From Candidatus Pantoea varia (GTDB lineage Bacteria; Pseudomonadota; Gammaproteobacteria; Enterobacterales; Enterobacteriaceae), in contig NZ_FOVG01000004.1 of the NCBI RefSeq assembly GCF_900115075.1, forward strand, positions 1 through 64,000: a stretch of DNA of 64,000 nt, in the 5' to 3' direction. Within the stretch, counting starts at the first letter, position 1. Each line of letters opens with the position of its first letter. Below, in pieces: positions 10,155 to 18,960 of this stretch. The translations under genes and the position numbers were made by a program. Under the pieces are notes generated by a model. That model had not been told where the DNA came from. It ran no database searches and worked only from the letters and a program-made list of their open reading frames with translations.

Positions 10155-10691
10155 ATGCACCCATCACCACAAAATATTTATCTGCGACCTTTTGAGCTCA
10201 GCGACGTGCCCACGTTTACCGCTGCAGTTAATGCTTCTCTGGACAGTCTGATACCGTGGATGGTCTGGGCGCATCACGATTATCAGCCTCATGACGCAGA
10301 AAGCTGGATCCGCTTTACCCACTGGCAAAGGATGAAACAAGAAGCGGAAGAGTTTGCGATCGTTGATCGGCATGACCGGCTGCTGGGTGGCGCAGGGGTG
10401 CGCTTTGCCCGTCATCCGGGCGACAGCAGCGCAATTGGCTACTGGGTTCGCAGTGACGCTCAGCGTCAGGGAATCGCCAGCCGTGCGGTGGCAAAGCTGC
10501 TGCCGCTGGGGTTTTCACGACCTGAGACCAGGGTGATTGAAATTCTGGCGGCTGAGGATAACCTGGCCAGTCGGAGAGTCGCTGAGAAGTGTGGTGGACA
10601 GTTTATTGGCTGTCGCTATGGCCTGATCGTATTAGAGGCGGGGCCGGTTAATACGGCGATTTATCATTTTCAGCGGCCGGATGACGGTTAA
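10155..10691 (+). CDS. GNAT N-acetyltransferase, RimJ/RimL type
   Basis: A 178-residue acetyltransferase of the RimJ/RimL group that uses acetyl-CoA to modify protein N-termini or small amines. It opens with YLRPFELSDVPTF, has an IGYWVRSDAQRQGIASRAV segment carrying the acetyl-CoA binding loop (Q/R-x-x-G-x-A pattern), and the later NLASRRVAEKCG helix typical of the family. The substrate cannot be told from sequence. It is the last host gene before the prophage and reads toward it. The 288 bp upstream to aroF hold both divergent promoters. Confidence 0.85.
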   Translation: MHPSPQNIYLRPFELSDVPTFTAAVNASLDSLIPWMVWAHHDYQPHDAESWIRFTHWQRMKQEAEEFAIVDRHDRLLGGAGVRFARHPGDSSAIGYWVRSDAQRQGIASRAVAKLLPLGFSRPETRVIEILAAEDNLASRRVAEKCGGQFIGCRYGLIVLEAGPVNTAIYHFQRPDDG

Positions 10692-10720
10692 CTGTCACAA
10701 GTGGGCAGGCACCCATACAA

Positions 10721-10752
10721 AAAAAGGGGCTGGCATCACGCCAACCCCTTGT
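10721..10752 (-). terminator. Displaced chromosomal rplS terminator
   Basis: Stem GGGGCTGGC (10726-10734), loop ATCAC, GCCAACCCC (10740-10748), with a T run on the minus strand. It is nearly identical to the hairpin now serving rplS at 43664-43698, from which it was separated by 33 kb of prophage. Inferred to be the original host terminator left on the far side of attL. Confidence 0.8.
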
Positions 10753-10756
10753 TTGC

Positions 10757-10802
10757 TATTAACTTTTAGATGTCGCGTTAGCGATACCTTAGTTAAGACG
10801 CT
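10757..10802. repeat. attL, 46-bp direct repeat
   Basis: These 46 bases are repeated exactly at 43704-43749, where they cover the last codons and stop of rplS plus 32 bp downstream. The flanking bases differ on both sides, so this is the shared att core. The integrase gene starts about 100 bp inside. Confidence 0.95.
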
Positions 10803-10901
10803 TTTTCACGACACCATTGATACATAACCTTTTTATTTATAAAACAGTTAGTTAGTTCTATATCTGGTGCAACCAAATGCGAGCACGTACAAGCTGGGTA
10901 G

Positions 10902-11933
10902 TCAATTTGTGGACATCAAAATTGTCAGAGGGTTAAGCGCCGCCGCTTCTTCTAAATGGTCTGGAGCAAAATGAGCATACTTCATGGTTTCACGGATGTT
11001 AGCGTGCCCGAGTATTCTTTGAAGCACCAGAATGTTGCCACCGTTCATCATAAAATGGCTGGCAAAAGTGTGCCGTAGCACATGGGTCTTCTGACCTTCT
11101 ATAAGCTGGATAGTAGTAGTAGCCAGCATCTTCTTGAAGTCCTGATAGCATGGCTTAAACATCCTGCCCTGCCGTTCCTTTAGCTCGTCATAAAGCCATA
11201 CCTGGATAGGAACCGTTCTGTTTTTACCGCCTTTAGTTTTAAAGAATGAAAGTTTATTAGGTGATAGCTGTGAACGGGTCAAGGTTTCCGCTTCAGTCCA
11301 GCGCGCACCAGTAGCCAGGCAAACTTTGCATATCATCTTTAAGTCTGGCTTTCCGTAAAGCTCGCAGCCATTCAGAAGTTCTGTGATCTGCCTTAAGGTA
11401 AGCCATGACATTTCCTTTTCGTCTTCCCGGAACGTCCTGACTCCTTCCAGTGGGTTAGGTAAAGACCATTCCCCTAATCGCTTCAGTTCATTGAAAACAG
11501 CGGCAAGATAGTTTTGCTCTCTGTTGACAGTAATAGGCTTTACTTTCCACTTTGATTCATCGTCGTGATAGCCATTAGAAATTTTACCCTTCAAGCGCTG
11601 GTCACGATAATGCGCCCAATCTTTTGCCGTCAATTGAGAGGCTATCGGATCACCTAGTCCGGCACACACAATATCTAATTTAGCCTTACGAGATTTGACG
11701 GCCTTGAGCGACTGCCCATGCAGAGAATCCCAGAGATTTATCAGCTCACTAAGCTTGCGGCGATCCTCCTTCTCTTTTATCCACGGTTTGTTTCCGGCCT
11801 CAGCGCGCGTGTAATCTTCAAAAGCTACCGCTTCACCTTTTGTCGCAAAGCTTTTCCTGACACGTCGACTGCCGCGCCCATCTAAATAAAAATCAGCTAT
11901 CCATTCACCAGAGGGTGATTTCTTGATTGCCAT
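10902..11933 (-). CDS. int: Phage integrase (tyrosine recombinase)
   Basis: Catalyses attP x attB recombination at the end of rplS. The 343-residue protein (start MAIKKSP) has an N-terminal arm-binding and SAM-like core region and the C-terminal catalytic domain with all residues visible: Arg in ATGARWTEAETL, Lys in TKGGKNRT, HVLRH, LGHANI and the nucleophile Tyr in TMKYAHF. It faces attL and lies 100 bp from the core, the usual P2 place. Three codons upstream (from 11942) are a possible alternative start. Confidence 0.96.
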   Translation of the reverse strand: MAIKKSPSGEWIADFYLDGRGSRRVRKSFATKGEAVAFEDYTRAEAGNKPWIKEKEDRRKLSELINLWDSLHGQSLKAVKSRKAKLDIVCAGLGDPIASQLTAKDWAHYRDQRLKGKISNGYHDDESKWKVKPITVNREQNYLAAVFNELKRLGEWSLPNPLEGVRTFREDEKEMSWLTLRQITELLNGCELYGKPDLKMICKVCLATGARWTEAETLTRSQLSPNKLSFFKTKGGKNRTVPIQVWLYDELKERQGRMFKPCYQDFKKMLATTTIQLIEGQKTHVLRHTFASHFMMNGGNILVLQRILGHANIRETMKYAHFAPDHLEEAAALNPLTILMSTN

Positions 11934-12005
11934 TTTAACCAACCCAAAGATTTACATAAATTTATAACGGAGCTTTCAGTTAAAGATTAAATAAAAGCTA
12001 TTCAC

Positions 12006-12863
12006 CTACCTTATTTTTTTGATGATAAAGTTTACGCTACCTTTCGGTGTAACATCTGATACTGAGCATTCGAAAGATGCAGACTCGCTAGAAAGTTTTA
12101 ACTTATTCCCCGGAAGTCGGACGACATCATAAATGTCTGCAAGTCCATCTATGCTAATAAGCCACATTCCATTACTTATGGTTTGAGAAGAAGTATCTAA
12201 ACAAAATATATCACCACCTTTATCTACTACGATGTGATCATTAATATTTTCTAAAAATAACGATGCATCACCGTGCCAGTATCCATTTTCAACTAATTGA
12301 CCATTTGATAAATAATATTTTTGAATTTTTATGATTCCGTCTTCTTCACCCGCTTGAGGCAAATCCTCTGGATACATTGAGCCGTAGCCAGTTGCTAGCC
12401 AGTATAGTGAAGCGCCAGTATCCAGCGCGCACGCGATTACTACTTCACCGGGAAAGTGTTCTCTTCTAAGCCAGGCGCTCATCGTTCCAGAAGGTATACC
12501 TAAATGCTCGCCTAATTGTTTCTGCATTGTGAAGCCATATGCATCCATAAGCCTTTTAAGAATGACCTTCCCACCTGATGACTGCATAACCTCCAATAAC
12601 CGTTCCCCGGTGATCGAATGGCTAGCAATTGTTCTGCGTTCTACTTTTGCATCATCGCCACTTACCAACCATCTTACATCTGCACCTGTATCAAGGGCGC
12701 ACATCACTATGTAATCGCCAGGTAACTTGCCGCGTTTAATCCAGTTATGGATTGTTCCCACAGGCATATTTTTAAGTTCTGCATAAGCCTGCTGCGTTCT
12801 AACCCCATAAGAAATAAGAATTCTTGTGAGAATTTCCCGTACATTTTCAAACACGCCGCTCAT
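12006..12863 (-). CDS. cI: 186-type CI repressor with duplicated DNA-binding domain
   Basis: Represses lytic promoters to maintain lysogeny. The 285-residue protein has two copies of the Bac_CI_repr helix-turn-helix domain, about residues 8-70 and 88-162, followed by a CI C-terminal oligomerisation domain. Aligning residues 38-69 with 128-159 gives 14 identities in 32, including the shared CALDTGA and W-L-x-x-G positions. 186 CI is 192 residues with one such domain, so this one carries an extra unit of about 90 residues. It is divergent from cox across a 121-bp operator region. Confidence 0.85.
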   Translation of the reverse strand: MSGVFENVREILTRILISYGVRTQQAYAELKNMPVGTIHNWIKRGKLPGDYIVMCALDTGADVRWLVSGDDAKVERRTIASHSITGERLLEVMQSSGGKVILKRLMDAYGFTMQKQLGEHLGIPSGTMSAWLRREHFPGEVVIACALDTGASLYWLATGYGSMYPEDLPQAGEEDGIIKIQKYYLSNGQLVENGYWHGDASLFLENINDHIVVDKGGDIFCLDTSSQTISNGMWLISIDGLADIYDVVRLPGNKLKLSSESASFECSVSDVTPKGSVNFIIKKIR

Positions 12864-12880
12864 AAAACCCCTTAAAAAGC

Positions 12881-12920
12881 CAATTGACCCGTTTACAACA
12901 GATCAATTGACCAGTATTAT
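12881..12920 (+). promoter_or_regulatory. Early lytic promoter pR with repeated operator
   Basis: -35 TTTACA (12892-12897), 17-bp spacer, -10 TATTAT (12915-12920) reading toward cox/cII. CAATTGACC occurs at 12881-12889 and 12904-12912, 23 bp apart; the second copy lies in the spacer and forms the near-palindrome GATCAATTGACC. Repression by CI at these repeats is inferred from position. Confidence 0.7.
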
Positions 12921-12984
12921 CCGTATCAAGTTAACAAATGCACGCCAATGCACCAGACTTACTACCAACGGGAGATAATCACTT

Positions 12985-13209
12985 ATGAGTCCTCAAATTA
13001 CAATACCGAGCGGCCCCGATCTGATGACATATGAACAGTTTGCGCAGGCTTATGGTTACAGCCTTCGCACTGTGAAGCAGATGGTTGAAGACGGTGATCT
13101 GCTTGTTATGCCACGTAAAAAAGTTGGTGGTGCCGCACGCATCAACATGGTTGCCTTCCGCGCGCGTTTGCTCGCTCAAGGTGTCAATTGCCGCTACGTC
13201 GCTGCGTAA
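12985..13209 (+). CDS. cox: Cox/Apl-type excisionase and regulator
   Basis: A 74-residue winged-helix/MerR-like DNA-binding protein (YEQFAQAYGYSLRTVKQMVEDGDL followed by a basic strand). In P2 and 186 the first gene rightward of the repressor is Cox/Apl, which both helps Int excise the prophage and represses the lysogenic promoter. Size, position and fold pattern agree; direct similarity to P2 Cox is weak. A GGGAG ribosome site precedes it. Confidence 0.72.
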   Translation: MSPQITIPSGPDLMTYEQFAQAYGYSLRTVKQMVEDGDLLVMPRKKVGGAARINMVAFRARLLAQGVNCRYVAA

Positions 13210-13244
13210 CAACTTAATTATTTAAGTTGAGCAAAGGAATGACC

Positions 13245-13754
13245 ATGTTTGATTTTAAGACTTCCACCCATAGCCACTATGACGACGCCTGCCGCAAGTT
13301 TGCGCTGTCCCACAATATGGTGAATCTGGCCCAGCAAGCAGGCATGAAAGTGCAGACTCTTCGTAACAAACTCAATCCTGATCAGGTGCATCAGCTGACC
13401 GTTCCTGAAGTGCTGCTGCTTACTGATCTGACCGAGGACGCAACGCTGATGGATGGGATGCTGGCGCAGCTGCACTGTCTGCCGTGTGTTCCTGTCAATG
13501 AACATGCCGCTGAAAAATTTCCGGCTTACGTGCTCAATGCTTCCGCTCAGGTCGGGACGCTTGCTGCCAGTGCTGCTAATCACGCCAGCATTACTACCTC
13601 ATGCCGTCGCGGGATCGTTGAAGCTGCTAATACCGGCATTCGCTGCATGATGCTGGCGGCCCTCGCGGTCCAGACTCGCGTCCACTCTACCCCTGCGCTG
13701 TCGGGTACTGCTGATGTGTTAAGTGGTATCGGTGCATCTATCGGGATGGTGTGA
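13245..13754 (+). CDS. cII: CII-like lysogeny activator (Phage_CII, 186 type)
   Basis: 169 residues beginning MFDFKTSTHSHYDDACRKFA, with the helix-turn-helix segment NMVNLAQQAGMKVQTLRNKLNP, both typical of the 186 CII family. In 186 CII activates the establishment promoter for cI. The start at 13245 sits six bases after AAAGGA; a TTG at 13227 is in frame but badly placed. Its presence supports a 186-type rather than P2-type switch. Confidence 0.88.
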   Translation: MFDFKTSTHSHYDDACRKFALSHNMVNLAQQAGMKVQTLRNKLNPDQVHQLTVPEVLLLTDLTEDATLMDGMLAQLHCLPCVPVNEHAAEKFPAYVLNASAQVGTLAASAANHASITTSCRRGIVEAANTGIRCMMLAALAVQTRVHSTPALSGTADVLSGIGASIGMV

Positions 13755-13757
13755 AAT

Positions 13758-13946
13758 ATGGCCTTTTCAGTAGCTCCGCTTCTGAAGCGGCAAAGCCCGT
13801 CCCATGCATACGGCCACGGCTGGATTGCGGCAGATAAGGGCAGGCGCTGGCATCCGGCAATTTCACAGGCCGAACTGCTGGCAGAATTAACCGGTAAGAG
13901 GAAAGAATCATGGGTTACAAAGCTGAGAGTATCACTGTTCAAATGA
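13758..13946 (+). CDS. Fil-like phage filamentation protein (DUF2724-type)
   Basis: A 62-residue protein, MAFSVAPLLKRQSPSHAYG onward with GWIAADKGRRWHP and SQAELLAEL. I recognise this pattern from the Fil/DUF2724 proteins of 186-like phages, which block host cell division when expressed. It starts three bases after cII and overlaps the next gene by 37 bases, so it is part of the early operon. Family assignment is from memory. Confidence 0.68.
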   Translation: MAFSVAPLLKRQSPSHAYGHGWIAADKGRRWHPAISQAELLAELTGKRKESWVTKLRVSLFK

Positions 13947-14248
13947 ACGCGGGGCAGCGTGCAAGTGCGCTTAATCATATCTCTGCGCTTCGTACCATGA
14001 TGTACGGCGATTGCAGCCACGAACTCAAACGCTTTATCGCAGATATGCGTAATAAGCGCGATCACCAGGCTGAACAAAATGGCCGCGCACTGAGCGCAAT
14101 ATTCTTCCTGGCAAATATCAGCAAAGAACGTCACAGCGTTGATTTCAGTGAACTGACGAGTGACGAATTAACGGCGCTGATTAGCGCGATGAATCACTTA
14201 AAGGCAGTCGTGAGTTTATTTCCAAAGAATCTGACGTTACCTAATTAA
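13910..14248 (+). CDS. Early phage protein, DUF5347-like
   Basis: A 112-residue mostly helical protein (repeating ALNHISALRTMM and LISAMNHLKAVVSLFPKNL patterns), preceded by a strong GAGGAAAG ribosome site. It resembles the DUF5347 proteins of enterobacterial P2 relatives, a tentative recognition. Function unknown. It overlaps the previous gene, suggesting coupled translation. Confidence 0.65.
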   Translation: MGYKAESITVQMNAGQRASALNHISALRTMMYGDCSHELKRFIADMRNKRDHQAEQNGRALSAIFFLANISKERHSVDFSELTSDELTALISAMNHLKAVVSLFPKNLTLPN

Positions 14249-14281
14249 TTAACCCAACGAAATTAAATGGCGTAAACCCGC

Positions 14282-14299
14282 CGGGCATTTTTTTGCCCG
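14282..14299 (+). other. Hairpin with T-only loop between early genes
   Basis: CGGGCA (14282-14287), six T, TGCCCG (14294-14299). It lies in the leader of the next gene, 19 bp upstream of its ATG. The T run is in the loop rather than after the stem, so it is not a standard terminator; it may modulate translation or mRNA processing. Confidence 0.5.
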
Positions 14300-14317
14300 A
14301 ATTCAGGAGAAAGTGAA

Positions 14318-14545
14318 ATGCGAAATATCGAGACTCGTAATTTTAAAGCCGATGAGGACACGCTAGCCGTCCTGCTGAGTAAGGCCAAAACCGAACAGCG
14401 TAGTGATGATGCGCTGTCCGTTTCTATCCGCCTGGCCGCACTGGCAATTCATGCCCGTAAAAATGAAATGTCCGCAGCGGAAATCATCGAGTTGCTGGAT
14501 AAAGAGGCGGAACGCTTTGAGAACCAGGCGCAGGAGCTGCACTGA
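14318..14545 (+). CDS. DUF2732 family phage protein
   Basis: 75 residues, MRNIETRNFKADEDTLAVLL then a helical stretch with AALAIHARKNEMSAAEIIELL. This matches the DUF2732 proteins found between cII and the DksA-like gene in P2/186 phages. Function unknown. AGGAGA lies upstream, and its stop overlaps the next start. Confidence 0.8.
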   Translation: MRNIETRNFKADEDTLAVLLSKAKTEQRSDDALSVSIRLAALAIHARKNEMSAAEIIELLDKEAERFENQAQELH

Positions 14546-14772
14546 TGGCTGACTCAATGGATCTGGTACAGCAGCGCGTGCTGGAAGAGCTGGCGCGCAA
14601 TCTGGCTAACGCTACTCACCGCCCGGCAGGGGCGAGTGAGTTTTTCTGCCTGTCGTGCGGTGAGGAAATCCCGGAGAAGCGCCGCCGCGCACTGCCGGGC
14701 GTTTGCCTCTGCGTGACCTGCAAAGAAATAAGTGAGCTGAAAAGCACGCATTACAAAGGTGCAGCGTTATGA
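14545..14772 (+). CDS. TraR/DksA-type C4 zinc-finger protein
   Basis: 75 residues with FFCLSCGEEIPEKRRRALPG and CLCVTCKE, the DksA/TraR zinc finger (two CxxC pairs). TraR-like proteins bind the RNA polymerase secondary channel and mimic DksA plus ppGpp. P2 encodes the same protein (orf82) at this place. It overlaps both neighbours by a few bases within the early operon. Confidence 0.88.
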   Translation: MADSMDLVQQRVLEELARNLANATHRPAGASEFFCLSCGEEIPEKRRRALPGVCLCVTCKEISELKSTHYKGAAL

Positions 14773-15632
14773 AAACTATCCTTAAATGGGCTGGCAGCAA
14801 GTCCGGCCTGATGTCTGAACTGATTAAGCACCTGCCCGCCGGTGATCGTCTGGTTGAGCCATTTGCCGGTTCATGTGCGGTCATGATGAATACGGATTAC
14901 CCGGCCTATCTGGTGGCGGATGTTAATCCCGATCTGATCAACCTCTATCGTCAGGTTAAAGAGCATACGCGCCCGTTTATTGTCGTGGCGTTATCGCTCT
15001 TTAATCAGAACAAAACGGAAGAGAGTTATTATCAGGTCCGCGAAGATTTTAACTTCAACGCGGCACTGCCACTGCTGGAACGCGCTGCGCAATTCCTCTA
15101 CCTGAACCGCCACGGCTACCGTGGCCTTTGCCGTTATAACAAACGCGGTGAATTCAATAACCCTTACGGCAATTATAAAGAGCCATATTTCCCGCTGGCC
15201 GAAATCGAAGCGTTTGCCGCGAAGGCTCAGCGCGCGACGTTTGAATGTCTGGGGTACAGCGAAACCCTGAACATGGTCCGTGCCGGTGATGTCGTTTACT
15301 GCGATCCGCCATATCACGGCACGTTTACCGCTTATCACACCGAAGGGTTCAGCGAAGATGATCAGCACTCGCTGGCCTGCATCCTGCTGGGTATCTCTGA
15401 GCGTAACCCGGTCATCGTTTCAAACAGCGACACAATGTTTACCCGCAGCATCTTCCGCGAATTTGACCTGACAAAAGTCACAGCTGCCCGCTCTGTTGGC
15501 GTGGACGCCGGTGAAAGCAAGCGCGCATCCGAAATCATTGCGGTGCGTCGCCCGAAGTCGTCACTGGTCTGGATGGGATTTGATATGGCGGCGGGAGATG
15601 ATCACTCAGCTATAGCAAAGGTGCAGCCATGA
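14769..15632 (+). CDS. dam: DNA adenine methylase (Dam-type, D12 class)
   Basis: 287 residues, N6-adenine methyltransferase. Signatures: KWAGSKSGL near the N terminus (SAM-binding), FAGSCAVMM, DVNPDLINLY and the catalytic DPPY in VVYCDPPYHG. The class normally methylates GATC. In a phage it may protect against host restriction or shape regulation. It starts four bases before the zinc-finger gene ends and overlaps the next gene by four, so it is operonic. Confidence 0.93.
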   Translation: MKTILKWAGSKSGLMSELIKHLPAGDRLVEPFAGSCAVMMNTDYPAYLVADVNPDLINLYRQVKEHTRPFIVVALSLFNQNKTEESYYQVREDFNFNAALPLLERAAQFLYLNRHGYRGLCRYNKRGEFNNPYGNYKEPYFPLAEIEAFAAKAQRATFECLGYSETLNMVRAGDVVYCDPPYHGTFTAYHTEGFSEDDQHSLACILLGISERNPVIVSNSDTMFTRSIFREFDLTKVTAARSVGVDAGESKRASEIIAVRRPKSSLVWMGFDMAAGDDHSAIAKVQP

Positions 15633-16381
15633 TTCACTTTCACGGCGGCCCTATCACTCCAGACACATGTGCACTAAAGGCGTGGAAAGGCAGACATGCA
15701 TTTATCAGTTTCGCAAATCCTGATCAGTTGCCCCTTGCCAGTGAGATTTGTCAGAGCTTTGCACTGGATAATGGTGCGTACAGTTTCTGGACTAAAAAGC
15801 GTGTCGTTAACTGGCAGGATTACTATGCTTTCGTTGCTCGCTGGTTGAATCACCCACGTTTCTCTTTCGCTTGCATTCCCGACGTCATTGGCGGGACCAG
15901 CGAAGAAAATGATGCCCTTCTGGCTGAGTGGCCGCATGGGAAATTTGTAGGTTGTCCCGTTTGGCATATGTCTGAGTCTGATGATCGATTCATCAGGCTT
16001 TGCCACGAATATCCGCGCGTCGCCATAGGCAGTATGGGCGAGTACGACGCTAAGCGCCCGCGGGCTTGCCGTGCAAAGTTGCGCGATTTGATTAGTAATG
16101 TAGTCGATACAAATGGATATCCGATAAGCAAGTTGCATGGCTTGAGGATGCTCAACAAAGATATTTTTATGCACGTTCCGCTGTCATCAGCTGACAGCAC
16201 CAACGTCGCACGAAATATCGGTATTGATAAGGCCTGGAATGGCAGTGCTTACGCCCCGGCCAGCAAAGAAACCAGAGCCGCAGTGCTCGTTGAGCGTATC
16301 GAGTCCCTGAACAGTGCCAGTGCTCTTAACTACGACGCAGAGCGTGATGCCTTTGCGCCGCAACTGGCTTTTGAAATATGA
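15629..16381 (+). CDS. Unknown phage protein with a possible TGT/DpdA-like TIM barrel
   Basis: 250 residues. I recognise the phage family but not a tested function. Visible features: N-terminal [65 protein letters not shown], and PLSSADSTN near the C terminus. Alternating strand/helix and conserved Asp, His and Arg at strand ends look like a TIM barrel of the tRNA-guanine transglycosylase superfamily; that is inference. It overlaps dam upstream and gene A downstream by four bases each, suggesting a joint role in DNA metabolism or modification. Confidence 0.6.
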   Translation: MIHFHGGPITPDTCALKAWKGRHAFISFANPDQLPLASEICQSFALDNGAYSFWTKKRVVNWQDYYAFVARWLNHPRFSFACIPDVIGGTSEENDALLAEWPHGKFVGCPVWHMSESDDRFIRLCHEYPRVAIGSMGEYDAKRPRACRAKLRDLISNVVDTNGYPISKLHGLRMLNKDIFMHVPLSSADSTNVARNIGIDKAWNGSAYAPASKETRAAVLVERIESLNSASALNYDAERDAFAPQLAFEI

Positions 16382-18762
16382 ATAAGTCTGCGGCACCAGT
16401 TGAGTGGGCTTATCAGTGGAATGCCCCAAAAAAAGCAATCAATCCACAGCTGGACCCGGCGGACGTTGCGCCGGTGTCCGCGCTTTCAAACCTGATCAGT
16501 CTTTATGCTGCAGATAACGAACAGGAGCAGCTACGCCGTGAGGCAATGAGTGATGAGGTTTGGGACCGCTACTTTTTCAACGAGTCCCGCGATCCTGTCC
16601 AGCGCGAAATTGTGCAGGACAGAATTGTCAGCCGGGCAAAGATGGCCCGCGAACAGCAGCAACACAATCCCGACCTGGTTATCGTGGCCGATGTCAGCGC
16701 CCAGCCTTCGCACATCAGCAAGCCTCTCATGGAGCGCGTTAAGTTTTTCCACAATCTCGGCAGGCCACAGGCTTATTCCCGTTACCTGCGCGAAACCATC
16801 CGCCCATGCCTTGAAAGGTTGGACCGCGTGCGCGAAAGCCAGGTTTCTGCCTCCTTCCGGTTTATGGCCGGTCACGACGGGTTGGACGGCTTGCTGGCGT
16901 TGCCTGAAATGAACCAGAATCAGGTCAAGCGTTTATCGACGCTGGTCGCTGCCCACATGAGCATGTGTCTTGATACAGCCAGCGGCCATCTGTTCATCAG
17001 TGATGACGTGACGCCGGAGCAGGTCCGCCAGGCATGGGAAGTCGTTGCGGCGGAGGCGATGCGCCTGGACGTAATACCCCCGGCCTTTGAACACCTGCGC
17101 CGCAAAAAGCGCCGTCGCAAGCCCGTGCCCTATGATCTGATCCCGCCATCGCTGGCCCGTATGCTCTGCGCGGACTGGTGGTATCGCAAGCTGTGGCAGC
17201 TGCGTTGTGAATGGCGTGAAGAGCAGCTGCGCGCGGTATGCCTGGTCAACAAAAAAGCGTCCCCTTACGTCAGCTTTGAAGCAGTGATCCATAAGCGAGA
17301 ACAGCGCCGGAAGTCTCTGGAGTTCTTCCGTTCACATGAGCTGGTCAGCAATGAAGGCGATACACTGGATATGGAAGACGTGGTGAATGCCAGTAGCAGC
17401 AACCCGGCACACCGCCGCAATGAAATGATGGCCTGTGTTAAAGGGCTGGAGCTTATCGCGGAAATGCGCGGCGACTGCGCTGTGTTCTATACCATCACCT
17501 GCCCGTCACGCTTCCACGCCACACTTAACAACGGCAGACCGAATCCGAAATGGACAACGGCCACCGTCCGCCAGAGCAGTGATTATCTGGTCGATATGTT
17601 TGCCGCCTTTCGCAAGGCCATGCATAAAGCCGGGATGCGCTGGTATGGCGTGCGAGTCGCAGAGCCGCATCATGATGGCACCGTTCACTGGCATCTGTTG
17701 TGCTTTATGCGCAAAAAGGAGCGCCGCTCAGTCACTGCACTGCTGCGGAAATTTGCCATTCGCGAAGACCGCGAAGAGCTTGGCAGCAATACCGGGCCAC
17801 GCTTTAAGGCTGAGCTGATCAACCCGCGCAAAGGCTCACCGACCAGTTATATCGCTAAGTACGTCAGTAAAAACATTGATGGCCGTGGCCTGTCAGATGA
17901 AATCAGTGCAGAAACCGGAAAATCACTGCGTGACAGCGCGGAGAACGTAGGCGCGTGGGCGTCTCTTCATCGCGTTCAGCAGTTCCGCTTCTTTGGTATT
18001 CCGGGCCGCCAGGCTTACCGGGAACTGCGCCTGCTTGCCGGTCAGGCGTTGAGAAATCAGGGTGATAAAAAAGCCGGTGCGCCGGTGCTTGAAAACGCGC
18101 AACTGGACGCCGTGCTGGCCGCTGCAGATGTGGGCTGCTTTGCCACCTACATCATGAAACAGGGCGGCGTACTGGTTCCACGTAAACATCACATCGTCAG
18201 AACTGCTTACGAGCTTAACGAAGAGCCGACCCCTTACGGCGATCACGGCACCCGCATTTATGGCATCTGGTCCCCGTTAGTGGCAGGCCGCATCTGCACG
18301 CACGCAACGAAGTGGAAAATGGTCCGTAAAGCAGTTGAAGTTCAGGAGGCGACAGCCGACCAGGGCGCTAGCGCCCCTTGGACTCGTGGCAATAACTGTC
18401 CCCCTGATGAAAAACTGAACATTTCAGGGGGCATTCCGGTATCTGTTGAACCTATAGAGCCGGTTGAAACGCCTCTGTATGGTCCGGCAGATTTCGACAA
18501 CATGACCAGAAAACAGCGCCGGGAACTGCTGGCGCGTCTCCGGGTGGTGAAGCCGCGCCAGAAAAAAAGTTATAAGCAGGAAATTGACGACGATCAGCGG
18601 GGGCTTTTGGTTGCAGAGTTGCAGGTAAGAGGATTTACAGGTGAGGAAATGGAAATAAACCTGCTTCTGGCCGGTGGCAGTATCAATTCTGGCGCGGGCA
18701 TGAGAATTTTTTACCGGAACGGGCGGCTGCAGGAAGACGATAAGTGGCGTCAATGGATCTGA
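16378..18762 (+). CDS. A: Replication initiation endonuclease gpA
   Basis: 794 residues, rolling-circle replication initiator that nicks one strand of the phage origin and joins covalently to the 5' end. The HUH metal motif is HWHLL (His437 and His439) and the paired catalytic tyrosines are Tyr491 and Tyr495 in [10 protein letters not shown], the superfamily I two-Tyr arrangement of P2 gpA (761 residues). In P2 the origin lies inside A itself; I did not locate the nick site. Last gene of the early operon. Confidence 0.93.
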   Translation: MNKSAAPVEWAYQWNAPKKAINPQLDPADVAPVSALSNLISLYAADNEQEQLRREAMSDEVWDRYFFNESRDPVQREIVQDRIVSRAKMAREQQQHNPDLVIVADVSAQPSHISKPLMERVKFFHNLGRPQAYSRYLRETIRPCLERLDRVRESQVSASFRFMAGHDGLDGLLALPEMNQNQVKRLSTLVAAHMSMCLDTASGHLFISDDVTPEQVRQAWEVVAAEAMRLDVIPPAFEHLRRKKRRRKPVPYDLIPPSLARMLCADWWYRKLWQLRCEWREEQLRAVCLVNKKASPYVSFEAVIHKREQRRKSLEFFRSHELVSNEGDTLDMEDVVNASSSNPAHRRNEMMACVKGLELIAEMRGDCAVFYTITCPSRFHATLNNGRPNPKWTTATVRQSSDYLVDMFAAFRKAMHKAGMRWYGVRVAEPHHDGTVHWHLLCFMRKKERRSVTALLRKFAIREDREELGSNTGPRFKAELINPRKGSPTSYIAKYVSKNIDGRGLSDEISAETGKSLRDSAENVGAWASLHRVQQFRFFGIPGRQAYRELRLLAGQALRNQGDKKAGAPVLENAQLDAVLAAADVGCFATYIMKQGGVLVPRKHHIVRTAYELNEEPTPYGDHGTRIYGIWSPLVAGRICTHATKWKMVRKAVEVQEATADQGASAPWTRGNNCPPDEKLNISGGIPVSVEPIEPVETPLYGPADFDNMTRKQRRELLARLRVVKPRQKKSYKQEIDDDQRGLLVAELQVRGFTGEEMEINLLLAGGSINSGAGMRIFYRNGRLQEDDKWRQWI

Positions 18763-18920
18763 ACTAATTAAGCTGGCACAAGCGAAGCCGCTAACGGCAG
18801 GTTGTAAACGCTTTATCCAGTCAAAATAACAGCTTGGAATCATTGGAAATCGCAGTTTTCATTTTCAGATTAGGACCAATTGAAGGAAAAAACATTTCAC
18901 ATTTCTTAACGCATCTACTA

Positions 18921-18936
18921 CTGTATGGTTATACAG
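18921..18936 (+). promoter_or_regulatory. LexA box (SOS operator) of the phage induction genes
   Basis: CTGTATGGTTATACAG, a perfect CTGT-N8-ACAG LexA site closely similar to that of recA at 59300-59315. It overlaps a possible -10 TATACA (18930-18935) with -35 TTAACG 18 bp upstream, and lies 25 bp before the next gene. Confidence 0.88.
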
Positions 18937-18960
18937 TCTTTAGAGTAAAGGGAGGGTTAG

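Noticed and set aside
12293-12302. AATTGACC copy within cI as an extra operator
   Set aside because: Only a half-site matches and it lacks the TCAATTGA palindrome; too weak to list as a site.
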